This document shows positions 48,988 through 57,451 of a stretch of DNA of 64,000 nucleotides, piece after piece. This DNA comes from Mycolicibacterium sp. lyk4-40-TYG-92 (GTDB lineage: Bacteria > Actinomycetota > Actinomycetes > Mycobacteriales > Mycobacteriaceae). The first letter of the stretch is position 1, and every line of letters begins with the position of its first letter. The stretch covers positions 558,001 through 622,000 of the forward strand of contig NZ_JARVRX010000003.1 of the NCBI RefSeq assembly GCF_030209435.1, read 5' to 3'. Both the position numbers and the translations under genes were made by a program. Below the pieces are notes generated by a model, which was given only the letters and a program-made list of their open reading frames with translations, was not told the DNA's origin and made no database searches.

Positions 48988-50252
48988 TGGATTCACAGTT
49001 GACCGAATACCTGACCCAGCAGCGCTGGTACGCCGGGCGCAACCGCGAGCTGGCCGGAGCCGAACCGGCGTTGGTCGTGGCGCTGCGCGACGACATCGAC
49101 CTGGTGCTGCTCGATGTCAGCTACCAGGACGGCCCCGGCGAGCGCTACCAGTTGGTGCTGCGCCAAGGCGACGGCGAGGTCGGTGACGCCCTGGGTGACC
49201 CGGAGGTCGCGAACCTGCTGCTCGGCCTGATCGCCGACTCCGCGACGATCGGTCCGGTCTCCTTTTCCGCCGAGCCCGACGCCGAGCTGCCCGCGGGCGA
49301 GACGTCGCGCGTGATGGGCGCCGAACAGAGCAACACCAGTGTCGTGTTCGACGAGGCCGCCATCCTCAAGCTGTTCCGCCGCGTCACGTCCGGCGTGAAT
49401 CCCGACATCGAGCTCACTCGGGTGCTCGGGCGGGCCGGCAGCCCGCATGTGGCGCCGCTGCTGGGGACGGTGTCGCTGGATGGTGGTCCGGAGACGGCGC
49501 TGGGCATGCTGGCCCGCTTCGCCGACAACGCCGCCGAGGGCTGGGACATGGCCGTCGCCAGCACACGGGACCTGTACGCAGAAGGCGACCTGTACGCCAA
49601 TGAGGTGGGCGGCGACTTCGCCGGGGAATCGGAGCGGCTGGGGCAGGCCGTCGCCGCGGTGCACGCCACGCTGGCGGCCGAGCTCGGCACGGCCACGGCA
49701 CTGTTTCCGGTCGAGACGATGCTGGAGCGGCTGGCCGCGGTGACGGCGTCGGTGCCGCAGGTCCGCGAGTACGCCGCGGCGATCGAGGATCGCTACCGCG
49801 CGCTCGAGGGTCAGCCGATCACGGTGCAACGCATTCACGGCGATCTGCATCTGGGTCAGGTGCTGCGTACCCCCGAGACCTGGCTGCTGATCGACTTCGA
49901 AGGCGAACCCGGGCAGTCACTGGATCAGCGCCGCGCACCCGACTCGCCATTGCGTGACGTCGCGGGCATTCTTCGGTCCTATCAATACGCGGCGTTCCAG
50001 CGGCTGACCGAGGGCGGCGGCAACGAACAGCGCCACAAGCAGCTCGCGGCTCGCGCCCGGGAATGGGCCGACCGTAACCGGGCGGCGTTCTGCGCGGGCT
50101 ATGCCGAGGGCGGCGGTACCGAGCCCGATGCGGAACTACTCGCCGCCTACGAGCTCGACAAGGCGGTGTACGAAGCGGGGTACGAGGCCCGGCACCGGCC
50201 GCACTGGCTGGACCTGCCGCTGGGAGCCATCGCGAACATCGTCGACGGTTAG
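48987..50252 (+). CDS. mak: Maltokinase
   Basis: A 421-residue kinase, the free-standing Pep2/Mak, phosphorylating maltose to maltose-1-phosphate with ATP for GlgE. The fold is aminoglycoside-kinase-like: a nucleotide-side lobe with [23 protein letters not shown] (pieces [14 protein letters not shown] and AAILKLFRR), catalytic loop [15 protein letters not shown] and metal Asp in [17 protein letters not shown] at 48976-48981 places the start at ATG 48987; GTG 48984 is less well spaced. It is coupled to treS. Mtb Mak is about 455 residues, so this form is somewhat shorter at the N-terminus. Confidence 0.93.
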
Positions 50253-50449
50253 GTGCACTAATCAGCAATGGACTGAGTGCAAGCTGGTGAGGAACCGACC
50301 CCGCTCCAGGCGCGGATGATCTTGTAGTAGGAGAAGTAAGCTAAGCGCCGGAGATCGGGCCCACAGGCCCACCCCAGATACCGCTTTTGGGGGCGTGTCA
50401 TGGCCGGCGCGGTCCGCCTTACCTTGCAAAAATTGTCGGTTGCGTAACC

Positions 50450-50462
50450 TAGGCTCTGTCAC
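50450..50462 (+). promoter_or_regulatory. Likely leaderless promoter of the AIPR gene
   Basis: TAGGCT (50450-50455) fits the mycobacterial -10 pattern and stands seven bases before the GTG start at 50463; an overlapping TAACCT precedes it, and TTGCAA at 50424 is a possible -35. No Shine-Dalgarno sequence is present. The 50253-50449 stretch otherwise holds only a small GGGCC/GGCCC hairpin at 50357-50370. Confidence 0.4.
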
Positions 50463-52193
50463 GTGGCCAACAACGAGCAGGCGCTCCTAGATCAGGTACT
50501 CCTACAACGGCAGAAGGAGCGCGCCGTCGCATTACCTGAGGATGAAGCATTTGAACTTTTCGCGGCAGAGCAGGCGCTTCGGTCTCGGGAGTTGTCGGTA
50601 GATGAGGTTTCTGACGGGGTAATAGGTGGCTCGAATGACGGCGGAATTGACGCTGTCTACGTGTTACTTGGCGGAGTTCCACTCTCCGAAGACAGCGAGG
50701 TCATTCAGGATGGATACGACGCCAAAAAGACCGCCGCAGGCACGCGCTTAGAGTTGTGGATCGTACAGGCTAAGCGTGAGTCATCGTTCACTGAAACCGC
50801 TGTGGAAAAGATAGCCGATTCGATGCGTCGGTTACTCAGCTTGGGCGAAGACGAGGCCGACCTGCTCAAGTTATATTCGCCAACAATCGTGCTGCGAACC
50901 GGGTTCTTCAGGAGAGCGCTCCGCAATCTGGCGAGTAGGCATCCCGATGTAGCCATATATGCGATTTATGCGTCGAGGGGAGACACTGGCAGTGTCAACT
51001 CAAAAGTGGAAATCAAGGCAAATCATCTACAGTCTCAATTGGCAAATGTAATGCCAGGCGCTTCTGCGAGCGTAGAATTCATGGGCGCCGAGGAACTCTG
51101 GCTTTCGGCCAATTCTATTCCGTCGTATACCATTCAGCTCACCTATCAGGAAAACGCTACTAGTGGCAACAGTCACGTAGCCCTCGTTCAGCTCAGTGAT
51201 TACGTTACATTTCTCACGGATGAACAAGGTAGTTTGCGTCGCCACATCTTCGACTGGAACGTGCGAGATTATCAGGGCGACGTAGAGGTGAATCGTGAGA
51301 TAATGGAATCGCTCCGAAGTAATGATTCGCCCGAATTCTGGTGGCTTAACAATGGAATAACGATTGTCTGTTCGAAAGCCACTGTTATATCGAAGACGTA
51401 CTCGATGGACAATGTGCAAGTTGTGAATGGACTGCAGACGTCGCATTCGATTTTCAGGGTGCTTGGTGATCTCGACGAAGATCATCCGATCCGGCGTAGG
51501 TCGGTTTTGGTGCGGATTCTGGTTACCGGTGATGACATTACGACGCGAGACCAAGTTATTAGGGCGACGAACCGTCAGACGTCTGTGCCTGCAGCATCGC
51601 TCCGAGCTACCGATGGGATTCAGCGTGACATTGAAGCCTATTTCCTAGGTAATGACTGGTTCTACGATCGACGCAAAAACTACTATCGAAATATTGGAAA
51701 ATCTGCTGAGCGGATTGTGAGTATTCCGTTGCTGGCCCAGGCCGCCATGGCGATGGGGTTAGGGCGGCCGGATAATTCGCGCGCGCGGCCTTCGAGCTTG
51801 TTGAAGCGTGACGAGGAATACGAGACCATATTCTCCAACTCGATTCCGTTGGAAGTTTATCTCTGGCTCGCCAGGTCGCAAAAATCGATTGATGCTTTCC
51901 TGGCTTCTGAAAGCGCTGCCGCGACAGCGCAAGAACGCACAAATCTGCGGTTTCACCTAGCGATGTATGCGGCTGCCAAGCTGTTTGGGGGTCGTGTCAG
52001 AAGGCCCGTGCAACTGGCCGGTATTTCGAAGTCCTCCACCTCGATCGAAGACGCTGACCTGCAAGCTTGTTTGGCTGAGTTGCGTGAATACTTCGCGGAG
52101 TTTCAAGCGGAGACATCGTATGCCTCTGACAAAATCGCGAAGGGTAGTGAATTTGTGGAGTTTCTTCAGAAGAAGCAATTCCCGCCGAAGTAA
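50463..52193 (+). CDS. AIPR-family abortive-infection protein with Mrr-like nuclease motif
   Basis: A 576-residue protein of the AIPR family (abortive infection phage resistance). The core signature is clear at FDWNVRDYQG (263-272), EFWWLNNGITIVC (291-303) and QVVNGLQTSHSIF (319-331). The N-terminal 110 residues carry a nuclease-like pattern, GGIDAVYVLL (Asp63) and LELWIVQAKRE (Glu97, Gln102, Lys104), as in Mrr-type PD-(D/E)xK enzymes. It has no partner gene. Base use is unlike the neighbours: many ATT, AAT and TTA codons and visibly lower GC, showing recent transfer between mak and the glycoside hydrolase. A defence role is inferred from the family; activity here is untested. Confidence 0.85.
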   Translation: MANNEQALLDQVLLQRQKERAVALPEDEAFELFAAEQALRSRELSVDEVSDGVIGGSNDGGIDAVYVLLGGVPLSEDSEVIQDGYDAKKTAAGTRLELWIVQAKRESSFTETAVEKIADSMRRLLSLGEDEADLLKLYSPTIVLRTGFFRRALRNLASRHPDVAIYAIYASRGDTGSVNSKVEIKANHLQSQLANVMPGASASVEFMGAEELWLSANSIPSYTIQLTYQENATSGNSHVALVQLSDYVTFLTDEQGSLRRHIFDWNVRDYQGDVEVNREIMESLRSNDSPEFWWLNNGITIVCSKATVISKTYSMDNVQVVNGLQTSHSIFRVLGDLDEDHPIRRRSVLVRILVTGDDITTRDQVIRATNRQTSVPAASLRATDGIQRDIEAYFLGNDWFYDRRKNYYRNIGKSAERIVSIPLLAQAAMAMGLGRPDNSRARPSSLLKRDEEYETIFSNSIPLEVYLWLARSQKSIDAFLASESAAATAQERTNLRFHLAMYAAAKLFGGRVRRPVQLAGISKSSTSIEDADLQACLAELREYFAEFQAETSYASDKIAKGSEFVEFLQKKQFPPK

Positions 52194-52223
52194 TAGCCAC
52201 GGACCGAATAGCATCGGCGCCAG

Positions 52224-52252
52224 CGCAAGGCGGGATAGAACTCGCCTTAGCG
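52224..52252 (+). terminator. Hairpin after the AIPR gene
   Basis: CGCAAGGCG pairs with CGCCTT-A-GCG across a 10-base loop, one bulged base, 31 bases past the AIPR stop. No T-run follows. The remaining 200 bases up to the glycoside hydrolase stop hold only a doubtful 27-codon frame. Confidence 0.35.
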
Positions 52253-52453
52253 GTCAATCGGATGCTACATCGATGACTTTGGCGCAAACAGCTGGGCACT
52301 CTGGACGCCAGCGTGCGGATCTTTGATTGCGAGTGCTGCAGCGCTTGCATAGAAGGAGTCGCGAGCATGCCCCCGGGCCAAATACCCGAGTCACAACTAG
52401 CTCGCGAGCAGTATGGAACGATGAGATCGCGAGGCCAGCTTTTTAGATGATCG

Positions 52454-53539
52454 TCACGCCATCGACTTCACGACCGCCTGAGCCGGCTTCGGGCTCCAGT
52501 CGGTGCGGTAGACCCCGATGGATTCCTCGGGGTTTCCGCTGCCGGTGACGCGGTCGCGCGTGGTGTAGATGTACGACGGTCCGGCGTACGGCAGGGTGCG
52601 CCACTTGGCCAGGAAGTCGCGGATGTAGTCGGCCTGCGTGGCTTCGTCGACGGCCGAGTTGGGCTCGCCGTACTCGGTGGCCCAGATCTTCTTGCCGCCG
52701 TCACCGTTGGCGGCCATGGCGGCGTGGATGCCGTCGGTCTGGCTCAGCGGCGAGTTGGGCACTCCGGCGCCTGCCGAGAACTTCAGGTTGTAGTGGTACG
52801 GGTGGAACGACAGCGCGTCGAACGAACCCGCGGCGCCGGCGGCGTACATGCGCTGGATGAAGGTCACCGGGTCCAGCGTCAGCGAGCCGAAGGACACGAC
52901 CGCGCCGACCACACCGCCGATCACCACCGCGCCGCGGTCGGCGGCCTTGATCTTCGGGTACGAGGCCTTGAGCATGTCGGCGTAGACACCGGGCTCCGGG
53001 CCCTGGGGGCCGGACGTCCAGGACATCACCGCGTTGGGCTCGTTCCAGATCTCGTAGGCGTCCACCCGGCCCCGGTAGTGCGCGGCCACCGCGCCGGCGA
53101 AATCGCCGTACACCGCGGCGGAGGCCGGCGGGCTGCTGATCGGGATGGCACCGGGTGCCACGGCCCAGGCCGGCGTCGCGACGATCGCGCCGACCACCGA
53201 CATGTGGCGGGCATTGGCCGCCCCGACGACCGTGTCGACCTGGCCCCAGTTGAAGCTGCCCTGGGTGCCCTCGATACCGGCCCACGGAATGATGATGCGG
53301 ACGGTGCGCACACCGGTCGCCGACATCAGGTCGAAGGTGTGGTTGATGTCGTCGGCGTTCATGCCGTAGACGTCGGAATCGGCGAAGCCGACACTGCTGG
53401 CCGACTGGCTGATGCCCGTCGGGATGAACGGGATGGTGGCCGGATTATTGGCCAGGGTTTCGGTGGCGCCGGCGGACACCGCCGCGACGGTGAAGACTGC
53501 TGCAGCGATCTTGAGGGCGTTGCGCAACGTTCGTTCCAA
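52454..53539 (-). CDS. Exported cellulase-like glycoside hydrolase
   Basis: A protein of about 361 residues with a signal helix (IAAAVFTVAAVSAGATETLA) and a TIM-barrel clan A glycosidase domain. The general acid is in YEIWNEPNAVM and the nucleophile in IWATEYGEPNS, the two Glu residues typical of GH5/GH39-like enzymes; RIIIPWAGIE and LSFHPYHYN are family strands. Substrate is unknown; plant or self glucans are possible. The start is uncertain: TTG 53539 is used, with TTG 53581 an upstream alternative; a nearby ATG is out of frame. The protein ends close to the foreign AIPR insert but has normal high-GC composition itself. Confidence 0.82.
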   Translation of the reverse strand: MERTLRNALKIAAAVFTVAAVSAGATETLANNPATIPFIPTGISQSASSVGFADSDVYGMNADDINHTFDLMSATGVRTVRIIIPWAGIEGTQGSFNWGQVDTVVGAANARHMSVVGAIVATPAWAVAPGAIPISSPPASAAVYGDFAGAVAAHYRGRVDAYEIWNEPNAVMSWTSGPQGPEPGVYADMLKASYPKIKAADRGAVVIGGVVGAVVSFGSLTLDPVTFIQRMYAAGAAGSFDALSFHPYHYNLKFSAGAGVPNSPLSQTDGIHAAMAANGDGGKKIWATEYGEPNSAVDEATQADYIRDFLAKWRTLPYAGPSYIYTTRDRVTGSGNPEESIGVYRTDWSPKPAQAVVKSMA

Positions 53540-53582
53540 TCTGTGGCCATGATCTGCCGATTGGCTCGAACCTAACAGCAAT

Positions 53583-53876
53583 TCAGGCGGAAGCAGGCAG
53601 GACCGAGCGATACAGCTCGGGGTCGACGATCATGTCGACGCGGCCGAACCGGGCGCGGGTCAGGGCCAGCACCTGGTCGAACTGGCTGCGATCGTGAGTG
53701 TCGGCCGCGAGCGCGTAGACGCGATCGGCGGGATAGCCGTGAGTGATGCGGACCAGCGAACCGGGTTGCCGCGCGGTCACCACTACGCGGTGCCCGTCGG
53801 CCAGCAGGCTGTGTGCGGTGGCGAGTCCGGCGTCGGTGCCGGCGTCCAGGACGACCGCGACGATGCTGTGCTTCAT
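53583..53876 (-). CDS. Half-length SDR-like Rossmann protein
   Basis: A 97-residue protein resembling only the first half of a short-chain dehydrogenase: VVLDAGTDAGLATAHSLLADGHRVVVTAR (pieces VVLDAGTDAGLATAHSLL and ADGHRVVVTAR), LAADTHDRSQFDQVLALTRARFGRVDMIV (pieces LAADTHDRSQF and DQVLALTRARFGRVDMIV). The TGxxxGxG motif is changed to DAGTDAGLA, and there is no Ser/Tyr/Lys active site. It may be a degraded SDR or a small protein keeping only the nucleotide-binding lobe. The frame is intact and has a clean ATG, so it is called as a CDS. Function unknown. Confidence 0.6.
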   Translation of the reverse strand: MKHSIVAVVLDAGTDAGLATAHSLLADGHRVVVTARQPGSLVRITHGYPADRVYALAADTHDRSQFDQVLALTRARFGRVDMIVDPELYRSVLPASA

Positions 53877-53943
53877 GACATCGAGTCAACGCCCGCGGCC
53901 TAGGCGTGAGATGAGAGCCGACTAGGTAGTCGAACAGCGTTGG

Positions 53944-54753
53944 TCACCGCACCAGGCGGCGCAGCAGGCCCGACGCGGCAGCGATGCCGAGCACCGCCGC
54001 GACGGCGAGGACCGTGACGTCCAGCCGGGTGTTGCCCGGTGTGCCCAGCAGCAGTGAGCGCAGCGCGTTCACTTCGTACGACAGTGGGTTCACGGTGGAC
54101 AGCGCGCGCAGCCAGCCCGGCATGATGTCCACCGGATACAGCGCGTTGGAGGCGAAGAACAGCGGCATGGTGATGGCCTGGCCGATGCCCATCAGGCGGT
54201 CGCGATTGCGGACCAACCCCGCCAAAGTCATTGACAGGCACGAGAAGAACGCCGACCCGAGCATCACCACCACCATCGCGGCCAGGATGTGCAGCGGGTT
54301 GAAGCTCAGGTGGATGCCCATCAGCAGCGCGATCAGCAGAACCCCGAGCACCTGGGCGATCGATCGGACTCCGGCCGCGAAGGCCTTGCCGGTGATCAGG
54401 GCCGACGCCGGCGACGGGGTGACCATCAGCTTCGCCAGGATGCCGGCGTCGCGGTCCCAGACGATCTGGATGCCGTAGAAGATCGAGATGAACAGCGCGG
54501 ACTGGGCGATGATGCCGGGCGCCAGGAACGACAGGTAGGGCACGCTGCCGGTGCTGATCACGTGTAGGCGCGAGAACGTCTGCCCGAAGATCAGCAGCCA
54601 CAACGCGGGCTGAATCGTCCGGGTGACCAACTCGGTGCGGTCATAGCGCAGCTTCTGCAACTCGACGAGCGCGAAGGCGCCCATCCGGCGGGCGAGGCCG
54701 CCGATGCGTTTGGTGCCACGGGGCGCGGTGACAAGTTCGACATCAACTGACAC
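53944..54753 (-). CDS. ABC-2 type transporter permease (DrrB-like)
   Basis: A 269-residue membrane protein with six hydrophobic segments and the ABC2_membrane pattern: FLAPGIIAQSALFISIFYGI, VWDRDAGILAKLMVTPSP, FFASNALYPVDIMPGWLRALSTVNPLSYEV (pieces FFASNALYPVDIMP and RALSTVNPLSYEV). It pairs with the ATPase directly upstream to export a hydrophobic compound, drug or lipid. GTG 54753 is taken because GGAAGGAGG precedes it; ATG 54783 would overlap the ATPase gene by 41 bases and has no spaced ribosome site. The third gene of the set is a MarR regulator. Confidence 0.88.
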   Translation of the reverse strand: MSVDVELVTAPRGTKRIGGLARRMGAFALVELQKLRYDRTELVTRTIQPALWLLIFGQTFSRLHVISTGSVPYLSFLAPGIIAQSALFISIFYGIQIVWDRDAGILAKLMVTPSPASALITGKAFAAGVRSIAQVLGVLLIALLMGIHLSFNPLHILAAMVVVMLGSAFFSCLSMTLAGLVRNRDRLMGIGQAITMPLFFASNALYPVDIMPGWLRALSTVNPLSYEVNALRSLLLGTPGNTRLDVTVLAVAAVLGIAAASGLLRRLVR

Positions 54754-55552
54754 GACGGGCAGTCCTCCTTCCGGCGCGGACATCCTTCAAGGTCTGGCGG
54801 TCGTCATCGCCCGACAGATCGGAGCCGGCGTAGTGCCGGAAGACATCCTCGAGGGTGGCGTCCGGGCCGAGCGTGGCCTTCAGATCGGTGGGCGACCCCA
54901 CGGCCTGCAGGACGCCGTGATGCATCAGGGCAACCCGGTCGCACAGCGCGTCGGCTTCCTCCATGTAGTGCGTGGTGAGCAGGACCGTCATGCCGAACTC
55001 GCGCTGCATGTTCGCCACCTGGGCCCAGACGCTGTCGCGCGCAATGGGATCCAGGCCGACGGTGGGTTCGTCGAGGATCAACAGCGATGGCCGGTTCACC
55101 AGGGCTTGTGCCAACTCGAGTCGCCGGACCATGCCGCCGGAGAAGGTCTTCGCAGGCCGATCGGCGACATCGAGCAGCTGCATGGCCCGCAGCGCATCGT
55201 CGACCCGGTCCCGGCGTTCGCGGCGCGGCACGTCGTAGAGGCGCGCGAAAAGGTCGACGTTCTGACGACCGGTGAGGGCGGATTCGATTGAAAGTTGTTG
55301 CGGCACATAGCCGAGGTTCTGGCGGATGTCCATGGTGCGGCGTCCGGCGTCGAGCCCGAAGATGCGTATCTGACCGTGCTTGACGGGTGTCAGCGTGGTG
55401 AGCAGCCGCACCAGCGTGGTCTTGCCTGCGCCGTTGGGGCCGAGCAGTCCCATGGTTTCGCCCACGTCGACGGTGAGGCTGAGGTCGTCGACCGCGGTGA
55501 AATCGCCGTAGCAGTGCGTGACGTGGTCGCATTCGATGGCGGGGGTGCTCAT
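54743..55552 (-). CDS. ABC transporter ATPase (DrrA-like)
   Basis: A 269-residue ATP-binding subunit. Walker A is LLGPNGAGKTTLVRLL (36-51), the signature is TFSGGMVRRLELAQAL (about 136-151), Walker B is LLILDEPTVGLDP and the switch His is in LLTTHYMEEADALCD. The C-terminal VFRHYAGSDLS extension is typical of daunorubicin-resistance type ATPases. Its start overlaps the MarR stop as ATGA (55549-55552). Together with the permease it forms a two-component exporter likely controlled by that MarR. Confidence 0.92.
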   Translation of the reverse strand: MSTPAIECDHVTHCYGDFTAVDDLSLTVDVGETMGLLGPNGAGKTTLVRLLTTLTPVKHGQIRIFGLDAGRRTMDIRQNLGYVPQQLSIESALTGRQNVDLFARLYDVPRRERRDRVDDALRAMQLLDVADRPAKTFSGGMVRRLELAQALVNRPSLLILDEPTVGLDPIARDSVWAQVANMQREFGMTVLLTTHYMEEADALCDRVALMHHGVLQAVGSPTDLKATLGPDATLEDVFRHYAGSDLSGDDDRQTLKDVRAGRRTARRVS

Positions 55553-55995
55553 GGTTGGCCCTCCTGGAGCATTCGGGTCATCTCGTCCAGGACGTTCAAA
55601 CCCTTTGTCAGATCACGGATTTGCTCGTCGCTGAGTTGGTTCAGTACGACATCGAGGGCGGCCCGGCGGGCGGCCCTGGTCTGATCGGCGAGCTGTTGGG
55701 CGGGTTCGGTCAGCCGGAGCCGGCCGATGCGCCGGTCGTCGGGGTCGACGGTGCGGACGAGGAGCTCGTCCGCAGCCAGCTTGGAGACGAGGGTCGACGC
55801 GGTGTTGGCGGCCAGGCCGAGTTCCTGTGCGGCTTCCCGAACCGAGATGCCGGGCTGCCGGCCGACCAGTCTGAGCAGTTCGGCCTGCGATTGGGTCACT
55901 CCCGCGAAGCTGCCGCCGGCGGTCCGGCGTAATTGCCGGCGGAACCTGCCGACGGTGTGGAACAGGCCGGTGGCGAGATCGGAGGTGACGGGCAC
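55549..55995 (-). CDS. MarR-family transcriptional regulator
   Basis: A 148-residue winged-helix regulator: VTQSQAELLRLVGRQPGISV, REAAQELGLAANTASTLVSK and the wing VRTVDPDDRRIGRLRLTE. GTG 55995 is chosen since TATTAT stands six bases upstream, indicating a leaderless transcript. A 23-bp palindrome between this gene and echA is the probable binding site. It is first in an operon with the ABC exporter. The ligand is unknown but is likely the compound exported. Confidence 0.88.
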   Translation of the reverse strand: MPVTSDLATGLFHTVGRFRRQLRRTAGGSFAGVTQSQAELLRLVGRQPGISVREAAQELGLAANTASTLVSKLAADELLVRTVDPDDRRIGRLRLTEPAQQLADQTRAARRAALDVVLNQLSDEQIRDLTKGLNVLDEMTRMLQEGQP

Positions 55996-56003
55996 GTCCC
56001 TAT

Positions 56004-56026
56004 AATAGCTCTGTTGCAGAGGTATT
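56004..56026. promoter_or_regulatory. Near-perfect 23-bp palindrome, probable MarR operator
   Basis: The arms AATA-G-CTCTG (56004-56013) and CAGAG-G-TATT (56017-56026) are complementary around TTG except for one position. It overlaps the TATTAT -10 box of the MarR gene and lies 25 bases before the divergent echA start, ideal for control of both. Confidence 0.6.
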
Positions 56027-56050
56027 ACCGAACCGTGGTTTACTCGGGCG

Positions 56051-56851
56051 GTGTTCCCCGAGTACCGCACACTGCTGACCGCATTCGGCGGCGGTGTGGT
56101 GACACTGACGCTGAACCGGCCGGGGCGGCGCAACGCTTTCGGTGACGGGATGCGGGAGGAACTCGCCGACGCCTACACCCGCTGCGACCACTCGGACGAT
56201 GTGCGGGCCGTCGTGCTGACCGGGACGCCACCGGCGTTCTGTGCCGGTGCCGACCTGGCCGCGGGCGACCAGACGTTCGCGGCGCCGGGCCCGGAGTTCA
56301 GCGCGGCCGGCATCCAGGTCGCGGCGTGGTCGTTGAGCAAGCCGGTGATCGCGGCGGTCAACGGGCACGCGATCGGGCTGGGGCTCACCTTGGCGCTGCA
56401 GTGCGATATCCGGATCTTCGCCGCCGATGCCCGCTACGGCGTTGTGCAGGTGCGCCGCGGGGTGGTCGGGGACGCCTACTCGCACTGGGCGCTGCCCCGG
56501 TTGGTCGGGATCGCGCGGGCCGCGGAAATCCTTTTGACCGGAACAACTTTCGATGGCACCCGCGCAGCGGAGCTCGGTATCGCGAGCCGCGTGCTGCCCG
56601 CTGACGAGGTGCTGCCGGCCGCGCTGGAGGTGGCCCACGACATCGCGGACAACACCGCGCCGATGTCGGTGGCGGCCAGCAAGCGGCTGCTGTGGGATTC
56701 GTTCGACCTGTCGCGCGACGAGGTGGGCCGGCGGGAGACGGAGATCCATCTCGCTGTGATGGCACATGACGACGCCAAGGAAGGCGTGCGGGCGCTGCAG
56801 GCCGGACGTCGGCCGCGGTGGTCGGGGCGGCCGGTGGACCCGACGGCCTAA
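56051..56851 (+). CDS. Enoyl-CoA hydratase/isomerase family protein
   Basis: A 266-residue crotonase-fold protein resembling Mtb EchA21 (Rv3774). Oxyanion-hole segments are AFCAGADLAAGD (about 62-73) and VNGHAIGLGLTLALQCD (102-118). The second catalytic acid of true hydratases (Glu in ...RRGVVGDAYSHWALPR...) is replaced: the segment VVGDAYSHWALPRLVG shows Asp and Ser where Glu would be, so the reaction is uncertain. It starts at GTG 56051. It is divergent from the MarR-ABC operon over a shared palindrome and may be co-regulated. Its stop is interlocked with pncA. Confidence 0.85.
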   Translation: MFPEYRTLLTAFGGGVVTLTLNRPGRRNAFGDGMREELADAYTRCDHSDDVRAVVLTGTPPAFCAGADLAAGDQTFAAPGPEFSAAGIQVAAWSLSKPVIAAVNGHAIGLGLTLALQCDIRIFAADARYGVVQVRRGVVGDAYSHWALPRLVGIARAAEILLTGTTFDGTRAAELGIASRVLPADEVLPAALEVAHDIADNTAPMSVAASKRLLWDSFDLSRDEVGRRETEIHLAVMAHDDAKEGVRALQAGRRPRWSGRPVDPTA

Positions 56852-57396
56852 GTAACCGTCACGCCGGAATCTCTCAGGGCGGCAATGGCATTCGCGGCGC
56901 CGTCAGAGGACACCCCGGCGGTGTAGTCGAGCAGGACGCGGGTGCGGAACCCGGCCTTGGCGGCGTCTGCGGCCGTCGCCTTGACGCAGTAGTCGGTTGC
57001 GATGCCCACCACATCCACCTCGTCGACCCCGCGAGTGCGCAGCCAGTCCGCCAGCGGAGTTCCGGTGCCGTCCTCGCCTTCGAACCCGCTGTATGCCGCG
57101 GAGTACCGGCCTTTGCGGAACACCGCCTCGACCGTTGACACGTCGAGCTCGGGATGGAACTGCTCGCCCGGTGTCCCGGCGACACAGTGCGGCGGCCAGG
57201 ACGTCAGGTAGTCGGGTTGATCGGAGAAATGTGCACCCGGGTCGATGTGATGGTCCGCCGTGGCCACGACGTGGTCGTACTCGCGGCGGGCCAGCAGGCC
57301 GGTGATCGCGCGGGCCACGGCGCCACCGCCGGACACCGCGAGAGAACCCCCTTCGCAGAAGTCGTTCTGCACGTCGACGACGATCAACGCCCGCAT
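56848..57396 (-). CDS. pncA: Nicotinamidase/pyrazinamidase
   Basis: A 182-residue nicotinamidase that turns nicotinamide into nicotinic acid for NAD salvage and would activate pyrazinamide. The catalytic triad is Asp8 (VVDVQNDF), Lys95 (FRKGRYSAAY) and Cys137 (GIATDYCVKATA). The metal site is Asp48, His50, His56 and His70 (TADHHIDPGAHF and WPPHCVAGT). All match Mtb PncA shifted by one residue. ATG 57396 is the natural start. It is divergent from a TetR gene over 55 bases. Confidence 0.95.
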   Translation of the reverse strand: MRALIVVDVQNDFCEGGSLAVSGGGAVARAITGLLARREYDHVVATADHHIDPGAHFSDQPDYLTSWPPHCVAGTPGEQFHPELDVSTVEAVFRKGRYSAAYSGFEGEDGTGTPLADWLRTRGVDEVDVVGIATDYCVKATAADAAKAGFRTRVLLDYTAGVSSDGAANAIAALRDSGVTVT

Positions 57397-57451
57397 GTGT
57401 CCACGGTAGACCGCTTGCTGCGCTTCGCCAGTTGCCGTAGCGTCCGGACAC

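Noticed and set aside
50357..50370. GGGCC-caca-GGCCC hairpin as mak terminator
   Set aside because: Five-base arms without a T-run are frequent in such GC-rich DNA, and it lies 105 bases past the stop.
52367..52450. 27-codon frame MPPGQIPESQLAREQYGTMR... with AAGGAG eight bases upstream
   Set aside because: Good ribosome-site match, but no homology, no neighbour logic and a length common by chance; it could be a remnant at the edge of the AIPR insert.
50253..52450. Attachment-site repeats flanking the AIPR insert
   Set aside because: No convincing direct repeat, tRNA end or integrase was found at either border by eye.
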